A stretch of DNA of 64,000 bases from Pseudomonas sp. CHM02 (GTDB lineage: Bacteria; Pseudomonadota; Gammaproteobacteria; Pseudomonadales; Pseudomonadaceae). Made by a program: the position numbers and the translations under genes. The stretch covers positions 39,754 through 103,753 of the forward strand of contig NZ_JFCA01000027.1 in NCBI RefSeq assembly GCF_000612585.1, read 5' to 3'. Below the pieces are notes generated by a model that worked only from the letters and a program-made list of their open reading frames with translations, was not told where the DNA came from and did not search any database. The number at the start of each line of letters is the position of its first letter. Positions within the stretch are counted from its first letter, which is position 1. This document shows, in pieces, positions 26,964 to 37,693 of this stretch.

Positions 26964-29882
26964 TTATTCGGCGTCCAGGTGCATGGGCGTAACGACCCGG
27001 CCATCCTTCTCGGCCTGGCCCAGGTTGGCATCAATGAAGTACACCCGGTCATCTTCCAGTTGCCCTTTATCCACCAGGTAGTCCTTGATGGTGCTGGCGC
27101 GGTCCTGGCCCAGTTGACGCAGCAACACATCGCTTGCACTCCAGAACTTGATTACGCCGTCCTTGAGCTTCGCTGTGCGGTCATCGCGGCTCAGGTCTTT
27201 CCATTCGGCCGGCGGCTGTTGTTTCAAGCGAGTACGGTAGATGCCTTCAAGCAGTGGCGCTTTTTCACCTTCCGGTACGACCAGCAGGGAAGCCTGGGCG
27301 GGAACCTTGTCGCCACGGCGTTGGAGCATCTTGTAGTAGTTGTATTGGTATTCGCGTTCCAGGCGCTGTGCGGCAAGGAACGGCCCGTCGCTGCTGGCAG
27401 CGGCGGTGCCTTCGATTTCCAGGCGCAGGGTAGGGCGCTCTTTCAGCGCCTTCGCCAGCGTGTTCAAGGCGCCTTCGGCGTCTTTGTTCAGCTCGCTGGA
27501 GCCTGCGGCGAACGACACATTCCCAAGGTCTTCCGAACCGCCGCCGGTCACCAACCCACCGATGAACTTGAAGGGCGCCGTCGCTGCGCGCACCACCAGG
27601 TTACGCAAGGTCTGCCATACGATCGGCATTACGCTGAACTGAGGGTTGTTCAAGTCGCCGGTTACCGGCAGCTCGATGGAGATTTTGCCGTCGCTGTCCT
27701 TGAGCAGCGCGATCGCCAGGCGAATCGGCAAGTCCACCGCATCGGCGCTGTCGACTTTCTCACCCAGTTGCAATTGCTCGACCACCACTTTGTTCTCGGC
27801 CTTCAACTGGCCTTTGGTGATCACGTAATGCAGGTCGAGGTTGAGACGGCCCTTACGGATACGGAACCCGGCGAACTTGCCGGAGTAGGGCGTCAGGGTG
27901 GTCAGCTCGACGCGTTTGAAGCTGGTGGCGATGTCCAGCGCCGCCATCGGATCAAACGGGTTCACGCTGCCTTTGATCGTGACAGGCGCGTAGCGGTCCA
28001 CCTTGCCCTTGATGTCGACGCTGGCCGGTTTGGCCTGGCGACTGTCGATGGTGCCGACTTGGCCGTTGAGCTGTTGAATCGCCGTGGCGAAGTTAGGTGT
28101 GAGGCTGAAGTCGGCAAAGTTGGCCGAACCGTCGTTGATCGCAATCTGCCCGATACGAATGCCCAAGGGCTTTTCTTTGCTGGCGGGCTTGGGCCCTTTG
28201 TCGGCCGGTTGTGGAATCAGCAGGTCATCAACGTTGGTGGTGCGGTCATCGTTGATCATGAAGCGCGCATACGGCTGCAGCAGGTTGACCTTGTCGATCG
28301 ACAGGCTGTCGCCGTGCTGGTAGTTCACCCCTTCGAGCACCAGGCGCTGCCATTTGAGGAAGTCGCGGGTCTTGAGGGTGTCCAGCGTGTGCAGTTGGTC
28401 GACCTGGGCACGACCGGTGACCTGCAGTTTGAGAGGGTCGGTGCTTTTCAGGTTCACATCGAGATTGCTGCCGAGCATGCCGCTACGCAGTTCCAGGCGA
28501 ATGAACGGGCTGATGTAGGACTGGGCGACCCGGAGGTCAATGTCCTGGGTGTTCACTTTGAGCTTGGCACTGACCGGGTTGAGGTTGACCTCGCCGGCCG
28601 CCTGGACCTTGCCTTGCTTGCCCAGGCCTGTGTCGACCTTCACGGTAAACGGGCTTTGGTTGAGGCTATCGAAGTTCTGCACATCGACGTTGAGCGGGCC
28701 CACTTCCAGCGCGACCGCCGGCTTGGCCTGGCGGTCAGCCAGGTGCACCTGATAGTTACGCAGTTGCACGTCCTTGAGCAGCACTTGCCAGGGTTTGGCA
28801 GGCGCGGCGGGTTCGGCTTTTGGCGAGTCGGCGGTGGCCGGTGCGGTTGCGGGCTCGGGCGCCTTGGCCGGTTTGCTCGGTTGGCTGGCGAACAGTTTTT
28901 GCCAGTCCAGTTGCCCGTCGGCTTCAAGGGCGGCCCAGGTTTCCAGTTTGTTGCTGCGGATCTTGCCGACCACTACTTGCTGCTTGGCCAGGTCCACCGT
29001 GGTCTCGCTGACGTCCAGGCGTTCCAGGCGCACCAGTGGGCGGCCGTCGGGCGCCTTGATGGCGAATGGCGCGATGCTGGCGGCGGTGTTGGTCAGGTTC
29101 AGTTCGGTTTCTTTGGCGAGGCTGAACGTGTACTCGGTGCTGAAGTTGAGCACGCCGTCTTCAAGCACCAGCGGCAGCGCATCACGGACATAGGGCCACC
29201 AGGCTTTCATCTTGCCGTCGGTGACTTTCAACGTGCCTTCCGAGGTGATCGGCACCAGGCTGAAATTACCTTTCCAGTCGATCTGCCCACCTTCAGGCCC
29301 GGCCGCCACGAGGGTCATGTCGGCATTGTCTTCAGGCAAGGTGCTGAGGTTTTTCAGCTCGAAGTCGAGTGTGTCGTAGAGGAATTCGATCGGTTCGCTG
29401 GGGCGCAGGTCCTGAAAGTGCACATAGCCGCCCGCCAGCTTGATGCTGTCGATACGCAATGGGAATGGCTTGGCGTCTGGATCGGCAGGCGTTGGCTCGC
29501 TGGGTGGCAGCTTGAACAACTGCGCCAGGTTCAACTGGCCGGACTTGTCGAACAGCAGTTCGGTCTTCGGCTTGTCCAGTTGCACGTCGGCGAGGTGCAG
29601 GGCGCGGGTCCATAGGCTGTCGATCTGCAGGTTGGCGTAAAGACGCTCGAAACCCACCTGTTCCTTGCCGGGTTCACCGATTTTGAGCCCCCATGCCGTG
29701 ACTTCCAGGCTGAACGGGTTGAGCTCGATCCGCTCGATCCGTGCCGGCACCGTGGCGTAATTGGCCAGTTGCTGGTTGGCAATGCGAAGCGCGATACCGG
29801 GGAGAATCAAAAAGCCCAGCAAGCTGTACAGGGCAAGGGCGGTCAACAAGGCGCCAGCGGCGCGAATCAATCCTTTGGGCAT
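26964..29882 (-). CDS. DUF748 (AsmA-like) envelope protein with OmpA-like tail
   Basis: A 972-residue protein, start ATG at 29882. It has one N-terminal membrane anchor (about residues 7-30, ALLTALALYSLLGFLILPGIAL) and then a very long beta-rich region with AsmA/TamB-like features (FSLEVTAWGLKIGEPGKEQVGFERLYANLQIDSLW..., repeated short strands, LNLDLHYVITKGQLKAENKVVVEQLQLGEKV). A Pro/Ala-rich hinge lies near residues 340-365. Near residue 820 it changes to VSFAAGSSELNKDAEGALNTLAKALKERPTLRLEIEG, which resembles the start of an OmpA C-terminal domain, though the usual peptidoglycan-binding Asp/Arg pair is not evident. AsmA-like proteins act in lipid transport or outer-membrane biogenesis; the role here is inferred. 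It lies 88 bases downstream of the methyltransferase gene. Confidence 0.85.
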   Translation of the reverse strand: MPKGLIRAAGALLTALALYSLLGFLILPGIALRIANQQLANYATVPARIERIELNPFSLEVTAWGLKIGEPGKEQVGFERLYANLQIDSLWTRALHLADVQLDKPKTELLFDKSGQLNLAQLFKLPPSEPTPADPDAKPFPLRIDSIKLAGGYVHFQDLRPSEPIEFLYDTLDFELKNLSTLPEDNADMTLVAAGPEGGQIDWKGNFSLVPITSEGTLKVTDGKMKAWWPYVRDALPLVLEDGVLNFSTEYTFSLAKETELNLTNTAASIAPFAIKAPDGRPLVRLERLDVSETTVDLAKQQVVVGKIRSNKLETWAALEADGQLDWQKLFASQPSKPAKAPEPATAPATADSPKAEPAAPAKPWQVLLKDVQLRNYQVHLADRQAKPAVALEVGPLNVDVQNFDSLNQSPFTVKVDTGLGKQGKVQAAGEVNLNPVSAKLKVNTQDIDLRVAQSYISPFIRLELRSGMLGSNLDVNLKSTDPLKLQVTGRAQVDQLHTLDTLKTRDFLKWQRLVLEGVNYQHGDSLSIDKVNLLQPYARFMINDDRTTNVDDLLIPQPADKGPKPASKEKPLGIRIGQIAINDGSANFADFSLTPNFATAIQQLNGQVGTIDSRQAKPASVDIKGKVDRYAPVTIKGSVNPFDPMAALDIATSFKRVELTTLTPYSGKFAGFRIRKGRLNLDLHYVITKGQLKAENKVVVEQLQLGEKVDSADAVDLPIRLAIALLKDSDGKISIELPVTGDLNNPQFSVMPIVWQTLRNLVVRAATAPFKFIGGLVTGGGSEDLGNVSFAAGSSELNKDAEGALNTLAKALKERPTLRLEIEGTAAASSDGPFLAAQRLEREYQYNYYKMLQRRGDKVPAQASLLVVPEGEKAPLLEGIYRTRLKQQPPAEWKDLSRDDRTAKLKDGVIKFWSASDVLLRQLGQDRASTIKDYLVDKGQLEDDRVYFIDANLGQAEKDGRVVTPMHLDAE

Positions 29883-29970
29883 GGGGTGACGCCATCTATG
29901 TCAAACAGGAGTGCCTTGGAGTATGGCACGGGTTTTCGGTTCCGAAGAACAGTGCCCTTTGAGAAACGTC

Positions 29971-30987
29971 TTACAGTTGAAGTATCAGGGTTTTCAGCGG
30001 GGGCTGTTGGTCCTGTGAAGGAAAGTCCGCGCCTGGGGCCATGATTCTCCAGTCACGCACAGGACGTCCGGCTTTTTCCGCGCAACGCAGGACCTGTTCG
30101 CGCCAGTCATCCATGCTGACTTTTGCCAGGTTGTTGCAGCAGATCAGCACGCCATTATCGGCGGTGGCCAGCAGTGCAGGCTTGAGCAGGCTCTGGTAGT
30201 CGCGCAGCAGGTCAACGGTGCCGAATGCGCTCTTGGCCCAGGCCGGTGGATCCAGCAATACCAGGTCGTATTGACGCTGCTCCAGGCGCGGATAACTCGG
30301 CAGCTTCTGTCCGCGCCGCTGGGTGATCGGCAGGCCCGCCAGTTGGCGAATGGCCGGAAAGTAGTCCGACTGTACGAACTCCATGGCCGGCAACTGTGGG
30401 TTCAGCAGACCGTTCTCGCGACCGACTGCCAGGTTGCCCTCGGCGAAATCCAGGTTGCACACCTCACGCGCCCCCCCGGCGGCGGCGCTGAGGCCAACGC
30501 CGCAGGTGTAGGCGAACAGGTTCAGCACGCTTTTGCCGGCACTGTGGGCCTTGACCCAGCCCCGCGTGTTGCGCAGATCAAGGAACAGCAGCGGGTCTTG
30601 CCCGGGATGACGCCCCCGCACCCGGTAATTGAGGCCCCACTCGTGGCCGACCAGGTCTTCCAGCGCCGCGGGTTCGGCGCGATACACCGTGTCTTCGCGG
30701 TCGATGCGCGAATTGCCACGGGAGCGGTCGTTGTACACCAGCAACAATTCCAGGCCCATGGACTGGTTGATCTGTTGATGCAGCGCCAGCAGGTCTTCGG
30801 TTTCCAGGGACTGGTGGAAACTCTGCACCAGCAATTGCGGGCCGTAGCGGTCGATGGTCAGGCCGCCGGCGCCTTCCTGGCTGCCATGGAACAGCCGGTA
30901 GCAGTCGGTGCCCTGGGCGTGCAGTTCGCTGATCAGGTCTTGGCGATGATCGAGGGCGGCGCGCAGCGCCTGATTCAGGGAAGACAT
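29971..30987 (-). CDS. Class I SAM-dependent (rRNA) methyltransferase, RlmI/RlmK-like
   Basis: A 338-residue protein related to the RlmI/RlmKL large-subunit rRNA methyltransferases. The N-terminal region (GTDCYRLFHGSQEGAGGLTIDRYGPQLLVQSFH) matches the RlmI middle domain, while the N-terminal PUA domain of RlmI itself is missing. The Rossmann domain has LDLRNTRGWVKAHSAGKSVLNLFAYTCGVGLSAAAGG (SAM motif) and the LLDPPAWAKSAFG catalytic-loop motif. The substrate position is unknown. It lies upstream of the DUF748 gene in the same direction. Confidence 0.85.
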   Translation of the reverse strand: MSSLNQALRAALDHRQDLISELHAQGTDCYRLFHGSQEGAGGLTIDRYGPQLLVQSFHQSLETEDLLALHQQINQSMGLELLLVYNDRSRGNSRIDREDTVYRAEPAALEDLVGHEWGLNYRVRGRHPGQDPLLFLDLRNTRGWVKAHSAGKSVLNLFAYTCGVGLSAAAGGAREVCNLDFAEGNLAVGRENGLLNPQLPAMEFVQSDYFPAIRQLAGLPITQRRGQKLPSYPRLEQRQYDLVLLDPPAWAKSAFGTVDLLRDYQSLLKPALLATADNGVLICCNNLAKVSMDDWREQVLRCAEKAGRPVRDWRIMAPGADFPSQDQQPPLKTLILQL

Positions 30988-31049
30988 GGAGCGCGCCTTG
31001 CTGGGGAATTGAGGGCGCGAAGTTTAACAGCTATGCGCCGCCGCCTACA

Positions 31050-31223
31050 TCAACCCCATCCGCCGATGGGCATGCCGCTGAAGTCGCCATGGACTTGCCA
31101 GCTCACCGAATCGGGCCCGAACAGACCGGGATCACCCTTGGGGTTTTCCAGGTCCAGTTGGCCCAGCGACAGGCCGGTCAGGCTCATCAACTGGTTTTCG
31201 ATACGGCTGCGGATAAATTCCAT
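31050..31223 (-). pseudogene. Truncated DUF2236 (MpaB-type oxygenase) gene remnant
   Basis: A 57-codon frame starting ATG at 31223 and stopping at 31050-31052. It reads MEFIRSRIENQLMSLTGL and continues LSLGQLDLENPKGDPGLFGPDSVSWQVHGDFSGM, which matches from memory the first 50 or so residues of DUF2236/MpaB-family proteins (normally roughly 250-300 residues). After the HGDF motif the sequence departs (PIGGWG-stop), and no continuation is visible in any frame before the methyltransferase gene 62 bases on. It begins 16 bases after the acs stop. The best reading is a gene deleted for most of its length; a genuine 57-residue protein is the alternative. Homology is by recall and needs a search. Confidence 0.55.
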
Positions 31224-31238
31224 GGCGACGTGGGGTTT

Positions 31239-33176
<1,938 letters not shown>

Positions 33177-33209
33177 GAGCGGTCCTTATTCTTGTTTTAG
33201 GGACAAGAG

Positions 33210-33267
33210 GGGAGCTGTACAACCTTTGTAGACGCCGGCAAGGCGGCGCCTACAAGGGTGTGCTCCC
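33210..33267. repeat. REP-like palindrome between acs and pgi
   Basis: GGGAGC...GCTCCC encloses a second arm pair, CCTTTGTAGACGCCG with CGGCGCCTACAAGGG. The sequence relates to the TGTAGGAGC-type REPs of the P. fluorescens group. It lies between the acs start and the pgi stop and may also serve as the pgi transcript end. Confidence 0.6.
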
Positions 33268-33300
33268 GCAATTTCAGACCATAAGTGTAGTGCCGATCCC

Positions 33301-34965
33301 TTAGCCGCGGTGACGACCACGGAAGTAGTTGATCAGGCCCTGGGTCGAAGCATCCTCGGCCGAGGTTTCTTCGGCGCCGGTCAGGCGGTTGTAGACGCCT
33401 TTGCCCAGCTCCTTGCCCAGTTCCACGCCCCATTGGTCGAAAGCGTTGATGCCCCAGATCACGCTCTGTACGAACACTTTGTGTTCATACATGGCCACCA
33501 GCGCGCCCAGGCGACGCGGGCTGATGCGTTCGACCACGAGGGTGTTGCTCGGACGGTTGCCCGGGATCACCTTGTGCGGCGCCAGCTTCTGCACTTCGTC
33601 TTCCGGGATGCCTTTGTCGCGCAGCTCGGCTTCGGCTTCGGCGCGGGTCTTGCCGAGCATCAGCGCCTGGCTCTGGGACAGGCAGTTGGCGTACAGCCAC
33701 TGATGGTGGTCGGACACCGGGTTGAAGCTGACGATCGGCACGATGAAGTCGGCCGGGATCAGTTGGGTGCCCTGGTGCAGCAGTTGGTGATACGCGTGCT
33801 GACCGTTGCAACCTACGCCACCCCAGATCACTGGGCCGGTATCGGTCGCCACTGGGGTGCCGTCCTGGCGCACGCTCTTGCCGTTGGATTCCATGTCCAA
33901 CTGTTGCAAGTGCTTGGTGATGTTACGCAGGTAATGGTCGTACGGCAGGATCGCATGGCTCTGCGCGCCCCAGAAGTTGCCGTACCACACGCCCAGCAAG
34001 CCCAGCAGCACCGGCATGTTGGCTTCGAATGGCGCGTTCTGGAAATGCTGGTCCATGGTGTACGCGCCGGACAGCAGTTCCTTGAAGTTGGACATGCCGA
34101 TCGCCAGGGCGATTGGCAAGCCGATGGCCGACCACAGCGAGTAACGGCCGCCGACCCAGTCCCACATCGGGAAGATGTTCTCTTCGCGGATACCGAAGGC
34201 CACGGCTGCCGCGTTGTTGCTGGATACGGCGATGAAGTGGCGGTACAGCTCGGCTTCCGAGCCACCCTGGGCCAGGTACCAGGCGCGGGCGGCCTGGGCG
34301 TTTTTCAGGGTTTCCAGGGTGTTGAAGGATTTCGACGAGACGATAAACAGCGTGGTCTCGGCGCGCAGCTTCATGGTCAGTTCGTGGAACTCGCTGCCGT
34401 CGATGTTCGCCAGGTAGTGGCAGCGCACGCCTTTGTGGGCGTAGGACAACAGTGCTTCGGAGACCAGCTCCGGGCCGAGGAACGAGCCACCGATGCCGAT
34501 GTTCACCACGTCGGTGATTGGCTTCTCGGTGTAGCCACGCCACAGGCCGTCGTGGATGCGGCCGACCAGGTCAGTGATCTGGTTCAGCACCTTGTGCACG
34601 TCCGGCATGATGTTCACGCCGTTCACCGACAACTTGTCGCCCACCGGGCGGCGCAGGGCGGTGTGCAGGGCCGGGCGACCTTCGGAGGAGTTCACCGGCT
34701 CGCCGGCGTACAGCGAGTTGATCGCGTCTTTGAGGCCGACTTCTTTGGCGAGGCCCACGAGCAGGTCGCGGGTTTCGCTGGTGATCAGGTTTTTCGAGTA
34801 ATCGAGGAAAAGTCCGCAGCTGCTCAAGGTGAACTGGGAGAAACGCTGAGGATCGGCATTGAACGCTTCGCGCATGCTGAAATCCTGCATGGCTTGGCGA
34901 TGTTGATTGAGCGCTTGCCAGGCGGGCAGAGCGGTAACGTCATGAGGAGTGCGGTAGTACGCCAT
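33301..34965 (-). CDS. pgi: Glucose-6-phosphate isomerase
   Basis: Interconverts glucose-6-phosphate and fructose-6-phosphate. In pseudomonads it works mainly in the gluconeogenic direction, feeding the Entner-Doudoroff cycle. It has 554 residues. The sugar-phosphate motifs are visible: GIGGSFLGPELVSEAL, FIVSSKSFNTLETLKNA, GGRYSLWSAIGLPIALAIG, and the C-terminal GKELGKGVYNRL. The 225-base gap to panC holds its promoter but no gene; panD, expected there by comparison with P. aeruginosa, is absent. Confidence 0.98.
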   Translation of the reverse strand: MAYYRTPHDVTALPAWQALNQHRQAMQDFSMREAFNADPQRFSQFTLSSCGLFLDYSKNLITSETRDLLVGLAKEVGLKDAINSLYAGEPVNSSEGRPALHTALRRPVGDKLSVNGVNIMPDVHKVLNQITDLVGRIHDGLWRGYTEKPITDVVNIGIGGSFLGPELVSEALLSYAHKGVRCHYLANIDGSEFHELTMKLRAETTLFIVSSKSFNTLETLKNAQAARAWYLAQGGSEAELYRHFIAVSSNNAAAVAFGIREENIFPMWDWVGGRYSLWSAIGLPIALAIGMSNFKELLSGAYTMDQHFQNAPFEANMPVLLGLLGVWYGNFWGAQSHAILPYDHYLRNITKHLQQLDMESNGKSVRQDGTPVATDTGPVIWGGVGCNGQHAYHQLLHQGTQLIPADFIVPIVSFNPVSDHHQWLYANCLSQSQALMLGKTRAEAEAELRDKGIPEDEVQKLAPHKVIPGNRPSNTLVVERISPRRLGALVAMYEHKVFVQSVIWGINAFDQWGVELGKELGKGVYNRLTGAEETSAEDASTQGLINYFRGRHRG

Positions 34966-35190
34966 CGCTGCGGGTTTCCTTTTATTACGGGGACTGCCTT
35001 TAGGACACTTCTAAGTCCGGAACGTCCAGTCTTTCATCAAGCAATGGGTTCCAGACAGCGCTAACCATAGCGCAGGGCGATTACATTAAACCTAGCGGGT
35101 CGATATGTCTTGGCTTTGTCTGCGCTCAGGCCGGTACTTTTTTATACCGGCACTTTTTATCTACGCAGCGATGGGGGCAACTGGAAGAGG

Positions 35191-36042
35191 TCAGTCGAGG
35201 GTCAGGTGCAGGTTGTCGATGAGGCGGGTAGTTCCCAGATAGGCGGCTACCAGAATCACGATATCGCGGTCCTCGGGTGTGGCCGGGCGCAAATGCACGC
35301 CCTGACGCACTTCGAGGTAATCCAGGCGCAGCCCGGCCGCTTCGATCTGCAGCACCTGTTCGGCACGCAGCCTGGCGAAGTCGTGGTCCCCGGCTTTGAT
35401 CGCTGCCCCAATCTCGCTGAGGCAGCGGTACAGCACGGGGGCGATGGCACGTTGCTCGTCGGAGAGGTAACCGTTGCGCGACGACAGCGCGAGGCCGTCG
35501 TCGGCGCGCACGGTGGGCTCGCCGATGATCTGGATCGGCATGTTCAGGTCGTGGACCATGGCGCGGATCACCGCCAGTTGCTGGTAATCCTTCTGGCCGA
35601 ACACGGCGATGTCCGGCTGGACCATGTTGAATAACTTGCTGACCACCGTCGCCACGCCTTCGAAGTGCCCCGGACGGCTGGCGCCGCACAGGCCTTCAGA
35701 CAATTGCGGAACGCTGACACGGGTCTGGCCGGTCATGCCGCCGGGGTACATTTCCTCGACGGTCGGCGCGAACAGCAAGTTGCAGCCGGCTTGCAGCAGC
35801 TTTTCCTGGTCGGCGACGAGGGTGCGCGGGTATTTGTCCAGGTCTTCGCCGGCGCCAAACTGCAGCGGGTTGACGAAAATGCTCGCCACCACGAAATCTG
35901 CCTGCTGGGCGGCCTTGGTCACCAGGGTGGCGTGGCCGCTGTGCAGGTTGCCCATGGTCGGCACAAAGCCAATGCGCTTGCCGGCACTGCGGGCGTGAGT
36001 CACGGCAGCGCGCAGTTCGCGTAGGGTTTTTACGGTGTTCAT
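35191..36042 (-). CDS. panC: Pantothenate synthetase
   Basis: ATP-dependent condensation of pantoate and beta-alanine. The ATG at 36042 (MNTVKTLRELRAAVTHARSAGKRIGFVPTMGNLHSGH) overlaps the panB stop (ATGA on the minus strand) and gives 283 residues; the open frame further upstream lies inside panB. The nucleotidyltransferase motifs PTMGNLHSGH, FGQKDYQQL and the KMSKS-like ALSSRNGYLS are present. Confidence 0.97.
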   Translation of the reverse strand: MNTVKTLRELRAAVTHARSAGKRIGFVPTMGNLHSGHATLVTKAAQQADFVVASIFVNPLQFGAGEDLDKYPRTLVADQEKLLQAGCNLLFAPTVEEMYPGGMTGQTRVSVPQLSEGLCGASRPGHFEGVATVVSKLFNMVQPDIAVFGQKDYQQLAVIRAMVHDLNMPIQIIGEPTVRADDGLALSSRNGYLSDEQRAIAPVLYRCLSEIGAAIKAGDHDFARLRAEQVLQIEAAGLRLDYLEVRQGVHLRPATPEDRDIVILVAAYLGTTRLIDNLHLTLD

Positions 36043-36839
36043 GCAGAGAATCCGTGTTCGGCGCCAGGGAAGGTCACGCCTTTGACTTCGGCGACGTAGG
36101 CGCTCAATGCGTCGTGGATGCTGGCCTGGCCCGTCATGAAGTTCTTCACGAACTTCGGCACGCGGCCGCTGATCGACAGGCCGAGCATGTCGTGCAGCAC
36201 CAGCACCTGGCCATCGGTGGCCGAACCTGCGCCAATACCGATCACCGGCACTTTCACGGCCTGGGTGATTTCTGCGGCCAGCTCGCTCGGCACGCATTCC
36301 AGCAGGATCATGGCCGCGCCGGCTTGCTCCAGGGCGATGGCATCGGCACGCATCTGGCGCGCCTGGGCCTCATTGCGGCCCTGTACCTTGTAGCCGCCAA
36401 GGATGTTCACCGACTGTGGCGTCAGGCCCATGTGCGCGCACACCGGCACGCCACGTTCCGCGAGCAGGCGAATCGACTCGGCAAGCCATACCGCGCCTTC
36501 GACTTTGATCATGTGCGCACCGGCTTGCATCAGCTTGCCGGCATTCTGGAAGGTTTGTTCGAGCGTCGCGTAACCCATGAACGGCAGGTCGGCGATGATG
36601 AAGGCGCCATCGTTGCCGCGCTTGACGCTGGCGGTGTGGTACGCAAGTTCATCGGTGGTGACGGGCAGGGTGCTGTCATTCCCTTGAAGAACCATGCCCA
36701 GGGAATCGCCTACCAGCAGCACTTCAACCCCAGCCTGGCAACTGGCATGGGCAAAGGTGGCGTCATAGCAGGTCAGCATGGTGATTTTTTCACCTTTGAG
36801 CTTGAGGCTCTGCAAGGTGGTCAGGGTAATGTCTGGCAT
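36039..36839 (-). CDS. panB: 3-methyl-2-oxobutanoate hydroxymethyltransferase
   Basis: Folate-dependent first step of pantothenate synthesis, making ketopantoate. It has 266 residues. The metal-binding Asp motif LLVGDSLGMVLQG, the block IKVEGA, and GIGAGSATDGQVLVLHDMLGL are all present. It overlaps panC by 4 bases and is separated from folK upstream by 366 bases containing a REPIN, so a promoter of its own in that gap is likely. Confidence 0.97.
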   Translation of the reverse strand: MPDITLTTLQSLKLKGEKITMLTCYDATFAHASCQAGVEVLLVGDSLGMVLQGNDSTLPVTTDELAYHTASVKRGNDGAFIIADLPFMGYATLEQTFQNAGKLMQAGAHMIKVEGAVWLAESIRLLAERGVPVCAHMGLTPQSVNILGGYKVQGRNEAQARQMRADAIALEQAGAAMILLECVPSELAAEITQAVKVPVIGIGAGSATDGQVLVLHDMLGLSISGRVPKFVKNFMTGQASIHDALSAYVAEVKGVTFPGAEHGFSA

Positions 36840-37107
36840 GAAAAGGGTCCTCGTTCAGGCGCTTGGAAACAGCGAGTAACGCGCGTGAGTCTTCGTTTAT
36901 ACAGGCGCACTGTCTTGAGAGCAGTGCTTATAAGGCCTGGATTGCGCCCTTTAGCGCCGGGTTGGCGGCAGCGGGACGCCTATAGTCGTGAGGAGGACAC
37001 GGGAAGTCAATTGGATGTGTTACCGCATTGTTACGATGGCGGTGTTACCGCTGTTACTGACGCGATTCAGCAAGTGGGAAAGCGATTTTGAGGGCGTAGG
37101 TGAACAA

Positions 37108-37198
37108 AATGTGGGAGCTGGCTTGCCTGCGATGCATGCGCCTCGGTCTTTCAGTGAAACCGAGGTGATGCTATCGCAGGCAAGCCAGCTCCCACATT
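37108..37198. repeat. REPIN, perfectly symmetric arms
   Basis: ATGTGGGAGCTGGCTTGCC... on the left and its exact reverse complement on the right (about 25 bases per arm, no mismatch) enclose an inner hairpin CCTCGGT / ACCGAGG. It is a textbook GI-type REPIN of the P. fluorescens group and occupies the folK end of the 366-base folK-panB gap. The remaining 268 bases (36840-37107) hold only upstream sequence of panB; I see no gene there. Confidence 0.92.
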
Positions 37199-37205
37199 GA
37201 TTGAG

Positions 37206-37691
37206 TCAGTTTTGGGGCAAGCGTTCCAGGCCGACAAACGGGCAGGCGGTCAGCAAGTCGTTGAGCGTTTGACCGTTGGGCATTTGCAGCGATGCGGGCG
37301 CTAGCTCGGCCAGTGGGTACAGCACAAATGCGCGCAGGTGCATCTGGTAGTGTGGCACCTTGAGGCGCGGCTCGTCGATCAGGCGATCGCCGAACAGCAG
37401 GATGTCCAGGTCGAGCGTGCGTGGGCCCCAGCGCTCAAGGCGCTCGCGGCCTTGGTCGTTCTCGATGGCTTGCAGCGCATCGAGCAGTTCCAGGGGCGCA
37501 AGGCGGCTGTCCAGGGCGGCGACCGCATTGGTGTAGCGCGGTTGGCCCGGCAGCAGTGAGTCACTCTGATAGAAGGCCGAGACACCGGCGACGGTGGTGC
37601 CTGGCAATTGCGCCAGCGCTTCAATAGCGCTGCGCAATTGCCGATCCGGGGCCGCCAGGTTGCTGCCCATGCCGATGTAGATGCGTTCCAC
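37206..37691 (-). CDS. folK: 2-amino-4-hydroxy-6-hydroxymethyldihydropteridine pyrophosphokinase
   Basis: Transfers pyrophosphate from ATP to the pterin substrate just before the FolP step. It has 161 residues. The family signature WGPRTLDLDILLFGD with the metal-binding Asp pair is near residue 89, with GSNL at the N-terminus and VPHYQMHLRAFVLYPLAELAP following. It starts 2 bases after the pcnB stop, so the two genes are coupled, as in many gamma-proteobacteria. Confidence 0.97.
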   Translation of the reverse strand: MERIYIGMGSNLAAPDRQLRSAIEALAQLPGTTVAGVSAFYQSDSLLPGQPRYTNAVAALDSRLAPLELLDALQAIENDQGRERLERWGPRTLDLDILLFGDRLIDEPRLKVPHYQMHLRAFVLYPLAELAPASLQMPNGQTLNDLLTACPFVGLERLPQN

Positions 37692-37693
37692 GT

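Noticed and set aside
26766..29615. 949-codon open frame on the plus strand opposite the DUF748 gene
   Set aside because: Begins near a terminator and crosses a REPIN. It is the antisense shadow of a clear membrane-anchored protein with a family match.
33310..35064. 584-codon plus-strand frame over pgi
   Set aside because: Antisense shadow; pgi on the minus strand has all family motifs.
34966..35190. Possible panD between pgi and panC
   Set aside because: No frame of the right length (about 126 codons) and no PanD-like sequence; the gap is too short.
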